A stretch of DNA of 26,474 nucleotides. Origin: a virus. The stretch is from IMG/VR virus record IMGVR_UViG_3300032083_000243, positions 1 through 26,474 of that record, one strand, 5' to 3'. Numbering within the stretch: the first letter of the stretch is position 1; each line of letters starts with the position of its first letter. The notes below the pieces were generated by a model. The model did not search any database, had not been told where the DNA came from, and saw only the letters and a list, made by a program, of their open reading frames with translations. The position numbers were made by a program, and so were the translations under genes. Of this stretch, positions 6,177-12,948 are shown piece after piece.

Positions 6177-6410
6177 ATGGAATATGATGAGGATGATGAT
6201 GAGGTGTTGTACCTTTCTTCAGATGAAATAGACAATCTGCTAGACAAACTAAAGAAAGAGGACAGGGATATTGTTGAAATAATTATGTCGCAAAACTCAA
6301 CGCTGTTGGATTGTATTGTAGATCTACAAGAGTTTATGAGGGATAAAGGATACAACTCTAAAGACTTTAAAGTTTGGGTAGATAAAAAAGAGACAAGGAC
6401 TTATCACTGA
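6177..6410 (+). CDS. Small acidic hypothetical protein (77 residues)
   Basis: First gene after the non-coding island; ATG 6177 follows AAAGGAAC (6160-6167). The N-terminus is very acidic (MEYDEDDDEVLYLSSDEIDN), followed by amphipathic helices (LLDKLKKEDRDIVEIIM) and a basic tail. It may be a helical regulator or an acidic binding protein. No family recognised. The stop overlaps the next ATG (TGATG). Confidence 0.65.
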   Translation: MEYDEDDDEVLYLSSDEIDNLLDKLKKEDRDIVEIIMSQNSTLLDCIVDLQEFMRDKGYNSKDFKVWVDKKETRTYH

Positions 6411-6595
6411 TGAGACATTTAAAATACGAGGATGAAAAGGTAGTAGCTGTTGAGTCTTATCTCAAAGATCTACAGAAAGACATTGACGATCTTGAGTGGG
6501 ATGGTGAGCAGTACAAAGCAGACAAGTTAAAGATCTTGTTGAACGAAGTTAAAGGATATAGAGATAGGGGTGAGTTATGGTATCCGATGTTTTGA
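6410..6595 (+). CDS. Small charged helical protein (61 residues)
   Basis: ATG 6410 overlaps the preceding TGA. The product (MRHLKYEDEKVVAVESYLKD onward) is dominated by charged amphipathic helices and ends WYPMF. No family recognised. Its last 19 bases overlap the next gene, whose start codes the repeated MVSDVL sequence. Confidence 0.6.
   Translation: MRHLKYEDEKVVAVESYLKDLQKDIDDLEWDGEQYKADKLKILLNEVKGYRDRGELWYPMF
6576..6593 (+). repeat. 18-bp direct repeat, copy 1 (gene start region)
   Basis: TATGGTATCCGATGTTTT, covering the start codon and first codons (MVSDVL) of the 64-residue gene. The identical sequence is found 198 bases downstream at 6774-6791. Exact 18-base identity is not expected by chance at this distance. 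Confidence 0.9.
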
Positions 6596-6771
6596 ATAAT
6601 AAAAATATTAAAAGTATAAGCAGAGATGATCTAGTAAAGAACTTATGTAAAAGATATTCTCATGAGGAACTGGCACAGGTAACTATTGCTATGATGATAA
6701 GGAGCAGCAGTATGTCTAAACAACTTGAAGCCTTGTTGGATAAACATAAAACAACAGAGGTAGAGGGATGA
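6577..6771 (+). CDS. Small helical protein, first copy of the MVSDVL start (64 residues)
   Basis: ATG 6577 lies inside the end of the upstream gene, behind GGGGTGAG (6567-6574). The product begins MVSDVLNNKNIKSISRDDLV, is helical, and carries a Met/Ser-rich middle (AMMIRSSSMSKQLEALLDKH). The 18 bases TATGGTATCCGATGTTTT at its start recur exactly at the start of the next gene (see repeat entries). No family recognised. GAGGTAGAGGGATG at its end serves the next gene. Confidence 0.6.
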   Translation: MVSDVLNNKNIKSISRDDLVKNLCKRYSHEELAQVTIAMMIRSSSMSKQLEALLDKHKTTEVEG

Positions 6772-6773
6772 AG

Positions 6774-6791
6774 TATGGTATCCGATGTTTT
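6774..6791 (+). repeat. 18-bp direct repeat, copy 2 (gene start region)
   Basis: Second exact copy of TATGGTATCCGATGTTTT, over the start codon of the 47-residue gene. The two genes diverge after the sixth codon, apart from scattered A/T-rich similarity (both continue AA, ATATTA). Confidence 0.9.
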
Positions 6792-6918
6792 AAAAAAATA
6801 TTATGAAGATAGAATAGAATACCTATATGACACAAAAGGAAAAATAGAATTAGCAAATAGAATTGTTCTTTTAGAAAAGAGATTAGAAAAAATAAAAGAA
6901 ATAACAGAAAAGATATAG
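6775..6918 (+). CDS. Small coiled-coil protein, second copy of the MVSDVL start (47 residues)
   Basis: ATG 6775, three bases past the upstream stop, with GAGGTAGAGGG upstream. The product begins MVSDVLKKYYEDRIEYLYDT and continues as a charged helix (LEKRLEKIKEITEKI) with leucine/isoleucine spacing typical of a coiled coil. Its first six residues and their DNA are identical to those of the gene at 6577, which points to duplication of a gene start or a shared leader. Function unknown. Confidence 0.6.
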   Translation: MVSDVLKKYYEDRIEYLYDTKGKIELANRIVLLEKRLEKIKEITEKI

Positions 6919-6928
6919 GAGAGAGTAA

Positions 6929-7102
6929 ATGATGTTTGTATTAGTGTGGATGCAATTGTTCAGCACACAAACAGTGGAGCACTACCAGTTAGGCAGCTAT
7001 GCCACACTGGAAGAGTGCCAGATACAACTGAGCAAAGCAGCCAAGATGGTAACGCACAAGTCAGAGACAGTGGCTTGTCTAGAGGTAGAGGTAAGTCAGT
7101 AA
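6929..7102 (+). CDS. Small exported or membrane-anchored protein (57 residues)
   Basis: ATG 6929 follows AGGAGAGAG (6917-6925), a strong site. The product starts with a hydrophobic segment, MMFVLVWMQLFSTQTVEHYQ, followed by LGSYATLEECQIQLSKAAKM and a second cysteine near the end (VACLEV). Two cysteines after a signal-like segment suggest a small periplasmic or membrane-anchored domain with a disulfide. I prefer this frame to the longer overlapping one from 6946, because its composition looks protein-like and the start is well placed. Its TAA overlaps the next ATG (TAATG). Confidence 0.6.
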   Translation: MMFVLVWMQLFSTQTVEHYQLGSYATLEECQIQLSKAAKMVTHKSETVACLEVEVSQ

Positions 7103-7317
7103 TGCAACCAAAAGAAGTACCTACTCATGTCCGTATCAGGTACGAGCCTACCTTTAAACAGAAGGGTAGGAAGTGTAGACTCTACGGTAAAGACTTCAGC
7201 AACATGGCAGAGGCAGCAAGGTATTGGAAGATTACCTATGCCTGGGCAACTGAGCAAGTAAACAAAGGATGGAACAGAGATGACTTTCCATCTAAAGCTA
7301 GGAAGGATTATGCATGA
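7102..7317 (+). CDS. Small basic protein, possible DNA-binding HTH (71 residues)
   Basis: Start chosen at ATG 7102, which overlaps the upstream stop and has AGAGGTAAG in front. In-frame ATG 6946 would add 52 residues of unlikely composition over the previous gene. The product is basic (RIRYEPTFKQKGRKCRLYGK) and contains NMAEAARYWKITYAWATEQV followed by NKGW. The 'MAEAAR-W-I-Y-A-V-KGW' pattern resembles NUMOD1-type helix-turn-helix modules that bind DNA. A regulator or DNA-associated protein is plausible. Confidence 0.6.
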   Translation: MQPKEVPTHVRIRYEPTFKQKGRKCRLYGKDFSNMAEAARYWKITYAWATEQVNKGWNRDDFPSKARKDYA

Positions 7318-7481
7318 ACTGTTGGCACTGTGATACTAAATTAATTTGGGGTGGTGATCACGACATTGACGAGGATCAAACTTCCATCTTTGGGGAGTAC
7401 AGCATGGTGACTAACCTTAGTTGTCCTGAGTGTGACTCATATGTTTTAGTTTACTTACCGAAGGACACAGAGGATGGATAA
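7314..7481 (+). CDS. Small zinc-ribbon protein (55 residues)
   Basis: ATG 7314 overlaps the previous TGA (ATGA), and the stop TAA 7479-7481 lies inside the next gene. Two CxxC knuckles are present: C3-W-H-C6 at the start and C37-P-E-C40 late, separated by an acidic stretch (GGDHDIDEDQ). This is the signature of a rubredoxin- or zinc-ribbon-like fold binding one metal. Small zinc ribbons in early phage regions often bind nucleic acid or polymerase, but its partner is unknown. Confidence 0.65.
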   Translation: MNCWHCDTKLIWGGDHDIDEDQTSIFGEYSMVTNLSCPECDSYVLVYLPKDTEDG

Positions 7482-7677
7482 TGCAGTACAAGTGGAAAGT
7501 GTAAAAGAACACGAGGATGGTAGTGCAACTTACAGTTTTGCTTTGACAGAAGGAGCAAGAACTAGCCTTTCAGAAGAAGGCTTGAAGCTAATCCTGTACT
7601 GTGCAGCAGCGAAGCTAGATATTAAGATAGTATACCAATTTATAGAAGATCACATGAGGTATGAGAATGACACATAA
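7474..7677 (+). CDS. Small hypothetical protein (67 residues)
   Basis: ATG 7474 follows CACAGAGG, overlapping the zinc-ribbon gene by 8 bases. The product begins MDNAVQVESVKEHEDGSATY and has strand, turn, then a helix rich in Leu and Ala (EGLKLILYCAAAKLDIKIVY). This strand-strand-helix shape recurs among small phage hypotheticals. Function unknown. The following small gene starts inside its end. Confidence 0.65.
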   Translation: MDNAVQVESVKEHEDGSATYSFALTEGARTSLSEEGLKLILYCAAAKLDIKIVYQFIEDHMRYENDT

Positions 7678-7822
7678 AGAACACTACTGCACAACAAAAG
7701 GATTGGGGTGGGCTTTTGTTACCTGTATGTTTCTCATACTGGGTGTGCCTGTACTGATGTGGATAGCCTTGGAAGGGGCTGACTGGTATGAAAGAATTGA
7801 CCTAATGAATCCGATGTGGTAA
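7667..7822 (+). CDS. Small single-span membrane protein (51 residues)
   Basis: ATG 7667 lies inside the end of the previous gene behind ATGAGGTATGAG. The product MTHKEHYCTTKGLGWAFVTC continues with FLILGVPVLMWIAL, one membrane helix, then a short acidic C-terminal part (EGADWYERIDLMNPMW). A basic head before the helix fits a cytoplasmic N-terminus. The same style of tiny membrane protein occurs at 841 and 6929. Function unknown. Confidence 0.6.
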   Translation: MTHKEHYCTTKGLGWAFVTCMFLILGVPVLMWIALEGADWYERIDLMNPMW

Positions 7823-7826
7823 AGAT

Positions 7827-7964
7827 ATGAACGAACCTAAAGAATGGTACATTGATAGGAGGAAGGGAATCTCGAAAGAGATCAGACCAATGACCAAGGA
7901 AGAACGACAGAGAGCGAAAGAAAAGGAACAACAAAATGACAGCAGCAGTGAACAGCAAGAGTGA
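7827..7964 (+). CDS. Small highly charged protein overlapping the primase start (45 residues)
   Basis: ATG 7827 lies four bases past the upstream stop, and TGA 7962-7964 is 29 bases inside the primase-helicase gene. The product (MNEPKEWYIDRRKGISKEIR onward) is nearly all Glu, Lys, Arg and Gln and probably one helix or disordered. Upstream TGGTAAAG is a weak binding site. It may exist partly to couple translation into the primase gene. No family recognised. Confidence 0.5.
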   Translation: MNEPKEWYIDRRKGISKEIRPMTKEERQRAKEKEQQNDSSSEQQE

Positions 7965-9531
7965 GATTACACATCAGCCATGTCCGTTTGAGGAGTGTGC
8001 AAGTTCAGATGCTTTTAGTTACAACCTAGTAACCAAGGTAGGTAAGTGCCACTCCTGTAACAGGGGCTACCCAAATTCAGCAAAGAAGTTTGAGTGGGCA
8101 GAGTCAACTTATCCACCACCTCCACCCAAGGTAGACTTACGTAACGTCAACGTAATCTCAGGTAGGTATGAAGATATCAGAGGACTAGATGAAGACGTAG
8201 CTAAACTATACAACATTCAATTACAAATAGGTGAAGGTGGTGATCCTGTACGTTACGCTTTCAAGTACAAAGATAACGTCAAGTATCGTGGCTACCACGA
8301 GAAGAAGTTCTGGACTAAAGATCGTGGGTCACTGACAGAACTATTCGGTCCTGAGTTTAACGCAGGATCTAGTAAGCGTATCTACATTACTGAGGGTGAG
8401 TTTGACGCAGCCAGTTTGTATCAAGTCTTAGGTAAATCCTATCCTGTGAAGTCACTTCCAAGTGCAGCCCTATCAGATAAGTTTATCAAGGATAACTTTG
8501 ACTACCTCAACGCTTTCGAGATGGTAGTCTACGCAGGTGAACTAGATCAGGCAGGTCAGGGTGCAGCACAGAAACTGTACAGCATTATGCCTGAGAAGTT
8601 TTACTACGTACCTATGTCCAAGCACAAGGATGCCAACGAGTTTCTCATGAAGGGTGACGAGTCAGACCTCAAGTGGGCAGCACTCAAGCCACAGAGATTT
8701 GCACCAGACAACTTCTTTGTTGGAGACTTGGAGGTAGAGAAAGCTATCACCACAGAGAACCCTTACGAGTACGTACCTACAGGACACACTGGTATTGATG
8801 ATAAGATCAGGGGTCTGGTTAAGGGTGGGCTTACTTTCATCAAAGCAATGAGGGGTCAGGGTAAGACTGAGCTAGTCAGATACTTTGAGGTTGGACTACT
8901 CAAGCAGAACACAAAGCTTGCCCTACTCCACATGGAGGAGATGAAGTCTACAACCTACAGATCTATGGCAACCTACGAACTTGGATGGAATGTCAGAACC
9001 AAAGAGGATGCAGTAGCAACTGGGTACACTGAGGATGAAGTTATCAAAGCAGCACAGAAGATGGCAGGTGGAGAGAACACAGTTATCTTTGAGATGCGTA
9101 GCCATGATGATCCTATGCAACTCCTGGACTACGTTAGGCTTGCAGCCACAGTCTATGGTGCAGAGTACATCTTTATAGATCACGTCCAACGTCTAGCCTA
9201 TCTATCAAACTCTGGCGTAGATGCAGCTACCAGTACCCTGACTACTCTTGGGGCTAGGATGGCACAGCTTGCTAAAGAATTAAATATAGGTGTTGTATTT
9301 ATATCACAGGTTAACGATGATGGACGCACAAAGTATGCAGCATCTCTTGAGGAAGAAGCTATCGTCTGTATAAAACTTAACAGAGATACTGAAGCAGAGG
9401 ATGATGTTGATAGAAATACGACACACTTTATTGTTGACAAAAACAGACCCTTTGCCAAGCTAGGTAAAGCAGGGTCAGTCTTCTACGATCCTGAAACAAC
9501 TATCCTTGAAGAGGTGGTGTTCAACGTATGA
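7936..9531 (+). CDS. T7 gp4-like primase-helicase
   Basis: A 531-residue replicative primase-helicase (T7 gp4 has 566). It unwinds the fork with dTTP or ATP and makes RNA primers for the polymerase encoded next door. Domains: zinc-binding domain (C16-x4-C21, C38-x2-C41), a proline linker (about 59-64), a Toprim domain (TEGEFDAAS at 152-160 with E153/E155; ELD at 202-204 where DxD is usual), and a RecA-like helicase with Walker A RGQGKT (306-311), the LLHMEE segment (330-335) and Walker B YIFIDH (411-416, D415). No Met follows the zinc domain in a position like T7 gp4B's start, so only the full-length form is expected. It overlaps the DNA polymerase by ATGA. GGAACAACAAA is its modest binding site. 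Confidence 0.95.
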   Translation: MTAAVNSKSEITHQPCPFEECASSDAFSYNLVTKVGKCHSCNRGYPNSAKKFEWAESTYPPPPPKVDLRNVNVISGRYEDIRGLDEDVAKLYNIQLQIGEGGDPVRYAFKYKDNVKYRGYHEKKFWTKDRGSLTELFGPEFNAGSSKRIYITEGEFDAASLYQVLGKSYPVKSLPSAALSDKFIKDNFDYLNAFEMVVYAGELDQAGQGAAQKLYSIMPEKFYYVPMSKHKDANEFLMKGDESDLKWAALKPQRFAPDNFFVGDLEVEKAITTENPYEYVPTGHTGIDDKIRGLVKGGLTFIKAMRGQGKTELVRYFEVGLLKQNTKLALLHMEEMKSTTYRSMATYELGWNVRTKEDAVATGYTEDEVIKAAQKMAGGENTVIFEMRSHDDPMQLLDYVRLAATVYGAEYIFIDHVQRLAYLSNSGVDAATSTLTTLGARMAQLAKELNIGVVFISQVNDDGRTKYAASLEEEAIVCIKLNRDTEAEDDVDRNTTHFIVDKNRPFAKLGKAGSVFYDPETTILEEVVFNV

Positions 9532-11489
9532 AGATTGTCATCAGCGACATAGAAACAAACGGTCTTAACAACAGCGACAAACTCTGGATCTGTGGTGGTA
9601 AAGATATTACTACTGGTGAGACAGTAAGGTTTGATAACTGTCACGAGGATGAGGTTGCTAGGCGTGAAGCTATCAAGTGGTACGAGTCAGCAGATTTAAT
9701 TATCGGTCACAACTTTGTACAGTTTGATGCACCCATGTTGAACAAACTACTTAAACCCAGACTGATAGATCCAAGAAAGATTGTAGATACTTTACTTATT
9801 AGTAGGTTAGTAAACTACGACATAGAAACACCAAAGGGTGCTAAGTTTCCTCACAGTCTACAGGCTTGGGGTATAAGACTCAACAAACATAAAGGAGATT
9901 TTCATGAGTTCGATAAATTCAGTATCGAAATGGTTGACTACTGGTATCAAGACATCGAGGTTACAGAATCTTTGTATGATCACTTCAACGATATTATTTG
10001 GAGTCCTGATTGGCGTAAGTCTTTAAGGACTGAGCACGATGTACAGATAGAGTTAGTTCGTACACAACACTACGGTTTCTTCTTTGATAAAACAAAGGCA
10101 GAGTTTCTTCTTAACTCAGTCAAGACAAAGATGAGTACACTAGAGGAGCAGTTCCAAGTAGACTTCCCACCTAAACTTACTGAGGTCAATCGTATCAAGT
10201 ATCGACTCAAGAAGGATGGCGGTGAGATGGCTACAGTTATCAGAGCTAAAGAGAAGTACGCTATTACAAACATAGAAGACGATGACTTAGTTTGTCTCGA
10301 CTGGATAGAGTTTAATCCAGGATCTTCAAAGGACAGGATAGATGTTCTTTGGGGTGCAGGGTGGAAGCCAGTAGACAAAACAAAGACTGCTATTAACTTT
10401 TCTCGAAAGAAGATAGGTGATCCATATGGCAAGTCAGTAGCCTCTATGGATGAGGATTTCTACAATCAAAAGAAGAAAGACTTAGACAGGTACGGTTTTA
10501 CTGTATCAGAGGCAAATCTTAGCACACTCCCTGAGACAGCACCTACAGGAGCTAAAGCTCTAGCCCAGTGGCTGACACTAGAAGGACGCAGAAGCTCACT
10601 GGTGGAGTGGATAGGGCAGTGTGGTGACGATTTAAGGATTCATGGTAGGATAAATAACATTGGAGCATGGACAGGACGGTGTGCTCACAAAGATCCTAAC
10701 ACTGCTAACATATCTTCTCCGTTTCATGGTCAACCTAAGTCAGCAGTTGATGAAGTAAAGAAACAATTTGATGTACATCTACGTGCCTGTTGGACAGTTC
10801 CTTCTGGCTCTTGGTTGGTTGGTACAGATGCTGACGGTATTCAGTTACGTGTGTTAGCTGACTATCTCTGGAGACACTTTGATGCTGATCAATATGCACA
10901 AGCTATCATGACAGGAAGAAAAGAAGATGAAACAGACATTCACAATGTAAACAAAAGAGCTTTGGGTGTTCCTGATGCTACTAGGGATATGGCAAAGACT
11001 TTTATTTATGCTTGGCTTCTTGGTGCAGGGATGGCAAAAACAGCACAGATACTTAAAATAAATTTTAACTACGCAAACATTGCTAGAGAACGTTTTGAGA
11101 AAAGTATTGATGGTTTGTATAGCCTCAAGAACCAACTCGTGCCTTACATTGCAGAGCAGGGATACTTTACTGGGTATGATGGACGTAGAGTTCCAGTACC
11201 CAACGCACACAAAACCTTGGCAGGGATACTACAGAATGGTGAAGCTTGTTTGATGAAGCACAGTCTACTCAAGTGGCACGACAGAGCTAGACAGCAAGGT
11301 ATAAAGTTTAAGATGGTTGGTTTCATCCACGATGAATACCAAGTAGAGGTAACAGGAACAGAGGAGGAAGCTAGAACACTAGGACAGATACAAGCAGACT
11401 GCATGTTAGAAACTGGTCAGGAGTTAGGATTTAAGATACCTACCCCAGGATCATACGACATAGGAAAAAACTGGGCTGAAACCCATTGA
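9528..11489 (+). CDS. Family A DNA polymerase with 3'-5' exonuclease (T7 gp5-like)
   Basis: A 653-residue replicative polymerase (T7 gp5 has 704). Exonuclease motifs: DIE at 7-9, HNFVQFD (61-67, D67), and YWYQD (138-142, D142). Polymerase motifs: A is DADGIQLR (434-441), B is RDMAKTFIYAWLLGAG (486-501), C is HDE (601-603; D602 and E603). The residue matching E. coli Pol I Phe762 is Tyr494, as in T7, which favours acceptance of dideoxy analogues and is typical of lytic phages. Unusually, the steric-gate Glu (Pol I E710) is Gln439, and its partner Tyr766 is Leu498. No thioredoxin-binding loop is obvious, so the processivity factor is unknown. Start overlaps the primase stop (ATGA). Confidence 0.97.
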   Translation: MKIVISDIETNGLNNSDKLWICGGKDITTGETVRFDNCHEDEVARREAIKWYESADLIIGHNFVQFDAPMLNKLLKPRLIDPRKIVDTLLISRLVNYDIETPKGAKFPHSLQAWGIRLNKHKGDFHEFDKFSIEMVDYWYQDIEVTESLYDHFNDIIWSPDWRKSLRTEHDVQIELVRTQHYGFFFDKTKAEFLLNSVKTKMSTLEEQFQVDFPPKLTEVNRIKYRLKKDGGEMATVIRAKEKYAITNIEDDDLVCLDWIEFNPGSSKDRIDVLWGAGWKPVDKTKTAINFSRKKIGDPYGKSVASMDEDFYNQKKKDLDRYGFTVSEANLSTLPETAPTGAKALAQWLTLEGRRSSLVEWIGQCGDDLRIHGRINNIGAWTGRCAHKDPNTANISSPFHGQPKSAVDEVKKQFDVHLRACWTVPSGSWLVGTDADGIQLRVLADYLWRHFDADQYAQAIMTGRKEDETDIHNVNKRALGVPDATRDMAKTFIYAWLLGAGMAKTAQILKINFNYANIARERFEKSIDGLYSLKNQLVPYIAEQGYFTGYDGRRVPVPNAHKTLAGILQNGEACLMKHSLLKWHDRARQQGIKFKMVGFIHDEYQVEVTGTEEEARTLGQIQADCMLETGQELGFKIPTPGSYDIGKNWAETH

Positions 11490-11514
11490 CAACTACAGTA
11501 AAAAATATTAGATG
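11486..11514 (+). promoter_or_regulatory. Possible sigma70-like promoter before the SSB gene
   Basis: A consensus -35 box TTGACA (11486-11491) overlaps the polymerase stop codon. With the best spacer of 17, the -10 would be TAGATG (11509-11514), only a partial match to TATAAT. Position is right for boosting the SSB-like gene at 11544, whose product is needed in large amounts. The -10 is poor, so this is a candidate only. Confidence 0.3.
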
Positions 11515-11543
11515 TAACAACAGTAAAAGAAAAGGAGGGCAAT

Positions 11544-12068
11544 ATGCCATCAACACAAATTGATATTAAAGGTACAATCGAATGGGCAAAAGTATTTGAG
11601 TCCAACAGAGATCAAGCCGAATGGAATATTGATACTAACGGTGAGTACAAAGTTACTGTAATCACTGACAAAAAAACAGCAGATGCTTTGAAGAAAGCAG
11701 GATGTCAAAAGAAAATAGAGGAAGTAGACGGTGGGCATCGGCTCACTGTGTCACGCCCTCACACTGGTACTGAAGACTGGATGGGCGGTGAGCCTGTCAT
11801 AGCTGACATTGCAGGTAAAGCCTGGAGTCTAGACGATAACGGTTTTATCGGTAACGGAAGCAAAGGTATTGTTAAAGTTGAGGTGTATCGTACAAAGAAA
11901 GGTCTTGTAGGTACACGTCTTATGGGTCTTCAAGTTCTTGATCATGTGGTTTATAACAGTGAGGGTGGCTCCTCCCAGTCAGCCTCTGAAATGTTTACAG
12001 ATCACAGTAAGAGTTCTAGTGGTAAGTCTTCCTCCCAAAAAGAACCACAGGACTCAATACCCTTCTAG
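11544..12068 (+). CDS. Single-stranded DNA-binding protein-like (OB-fold, DSIPF tail)
   Basis: A 174-residue protein starting at ATG 11544 after AAAAGGAGGGCAAT (AGGAGG core), the strongest ribosome binding site in this region, as expected for an abundant protein. A strand-rich body (about 1-135; GEYKVTVITDKK, KGIVKVEVYRTKKGLVGTRL) is followed by a serine-rich flexible linker and the C-terminal tip DSIPF. Bacterial SSB proteins end in an acidic DIPF tip that docks partner proteins. The position straight after the polymerase also matches a T7 gp2.5-type role: coating single strands and recruiting polymerase and helicase. The tip is less acidic than usual. Overall sequence similarity was not testable here. 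Confidence 0.8.
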   Translation: MPSTQIDIKGTIEWAKVFESNRDQAEWNIDTNGEYKVTVITDKKTADALKKAGCQKKIEEVDGGHRLTVSRPHTGTEDWMGGEPVIADIAGKAWSLDDNGFIGNGSKGIVKVEVYRTKKGLVGTRLMGLQVLDHVVYNSEGGSSQSASEMFTDHSKSSSGKSSSQKEPQDSIPF

Positions 12069-12094
12069 GTTTTAGTTCCTTTTTACCCTAGAAG
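12062..12094 (+). terminator. Hairpin overlapping the SSB stop codon
   Basis: Perfect 8-bp inverted repeat CTTCTAGG (12062-12069) / CCTAGAAG (12087-12094) with a 17-base T-rich loop. The left arm contains the TAG stop of the SSB gene. It has no T tract of its own and sits five bases before a second, stronger hairpin. It may protect the 3' end of the mRNA or assist the following terminator. Confidence 0.55.
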
Positions 12095-12098
12095 ACTA

Positions 12099-12140
12099 AG
12101 CCCCCATCTTTTTTGTTCATTTTTAGGTGGGGGCTATTTT
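12099..12140 (+). terminator. Intrinsic terminator after the replication genes
   Basis: GC-rich stem AGCCCCCATC (12099-12108) / GGTGGGGGCT (12126-12135), ten pairs with one G-T, a T-rich 17-base loop, then ATTTT. This is a good factor-independent terminator. It separates the SSB gene from the nuclease gene starting at 12157. Confidence 0.8.
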
Positions 12141-12156
12141 ATAATGAGAGAGAGAC

Positions 12157-12942
12157 ATGGAATATAAAAAAGAAATAATAACAGATATGTCTAATGAAGA
12201 GTATCACTCAACCAGTGGTGTTTCTTCAAGTGCTGTAAAGGCTGTATATAAAAAGACACTGGCACACTGGAAGGGTGAGAAGCGTAACTCTAACAACGCA
12301 GCCTTTGCAATGGGAAGTGCAGTACATGCTAACCTACTAGAGAAAGAACGTAACCTAGTAGTCAAAGGACCAAAGACTAAATCAAGTACAGCATTTAAAG
12401 AGATGCAAGCCAACCTTGATGAAGATCAAATCTTACTTACTGAGGTAGAGTTTAACGTAGCCAACTGTATAACCAGGGGTGCTCTAAACAATCCTGTGTG
12501 TGCATCATACTTAAATCACCCTGATAGATTAAACGAGATCAGTATCTTTGTAGAAGATCCTATCTCAGGATTAACTTTGAAAACTCGTCCAGACTTACTG
12601 ATAGAAAAAGAAGGTACAGTCTACGATGTAAAGACAACACAGGATGCTAGTCCAAGAGGTTTTTTAAAAGAGTGTCTGAAGTATGGCTACCTTTTACAGG
12701 GTGCTCACTACGTTTACGCATGTAAACTAGCAGGTTATGAAGTAGATAATTTTTCTTTTATTGCCTGTGAAAAGACTGCACCATTTCTTTCACACGTACA
12801 TGTGATGGGTCCAGAAGTTATGCACTGGGGTATGAAGCAACTGCATAAAACTTTAGCTATTATTGCAAAAGCAGAAAAGGATTCTGATTACAGTACAGGT
12901 TGGGGTGACTACACTGTTATTCAAAAACCTGAGTGGTTGTGA
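12157..12942 (+). CDS. RecE/exonuclease VIII-like PD-(D/E)XK nuclease (DUF3799 type)
   Basis: A 261-residue nuclease, first gene after the terminator, with GAGAGAGA as binding site. Motifs match the RecB-like nuclease series: H57 in GSAVHANLLE, E127 in LNEISIF, D146 in TRPDLL, D157-V-K159 in YDVKTT, and Q181-x3-Y185. The N-terminal segment (MSNEEYHSTSGVSSSAVKAV) is typical of the 'putative exodeoxyribonuclease 8' PDDEXK family (DUF3799). It probably degrades one strand of double-stranded ends, for recombination or host DNA breakdown, and should work with the SSB upstream and the resolvase downstream. No RecT-type annealing partner is visible in the window. It fills the slot held by gp6 in T7, though from a different family. 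Confidence 0.88.
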   Translation: MEYKKEIITDMSNEEYHSTSGVSSSAVKAVYKKTLAHWKGEKRNSNNAAFAMGSAVHANLLEKERNLVVKGPKTKSSTAFKEMQANLDEDQILLTEVEFNVANCITRGALNNPVCASYLNHPDRLNEISIFVEDPISGLTLKTRPDLLIEKEGTVYDVKTTQDASPRGFLKECLKYGYLLQGAHYVYACKLAGYEVDNFSFIACEKTAPFLSHVHVMGPEVMHWGMKQLHKTLAIIAKAEKDSDYSTGWGDYTVIQKPEWL

Positions 12943-12948
12943 TTAATT

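Noticed and set aside
6946-7101. 52-residue N-terminal extension of the 71-residue gene at 7102.
   Set aside because: The extension overlaps the well-started 57-residue gene (6929-7102), has shadow-like composition, and ATG 7102 has its own ribosome binding site and TAATG coupling.
8119-8150. Possible T7 gp4B-like internal start after the primase zinc domain.
   Set aside because: No in-frame ATG, GTG or TTG with a good binding site follows the zinc domain before the Toprim region in the right place, so a helicase-only form is not supported.
12140-12145. Perfect TATAAT just before the RecE-like nuclease gene.
   Set aside because: No -35 box at a proper distance (TTGTTC would need a 21-base spacer), and it lies in the T-rich tail of the terminator; a start point from it would fall about five bases before the ATG.
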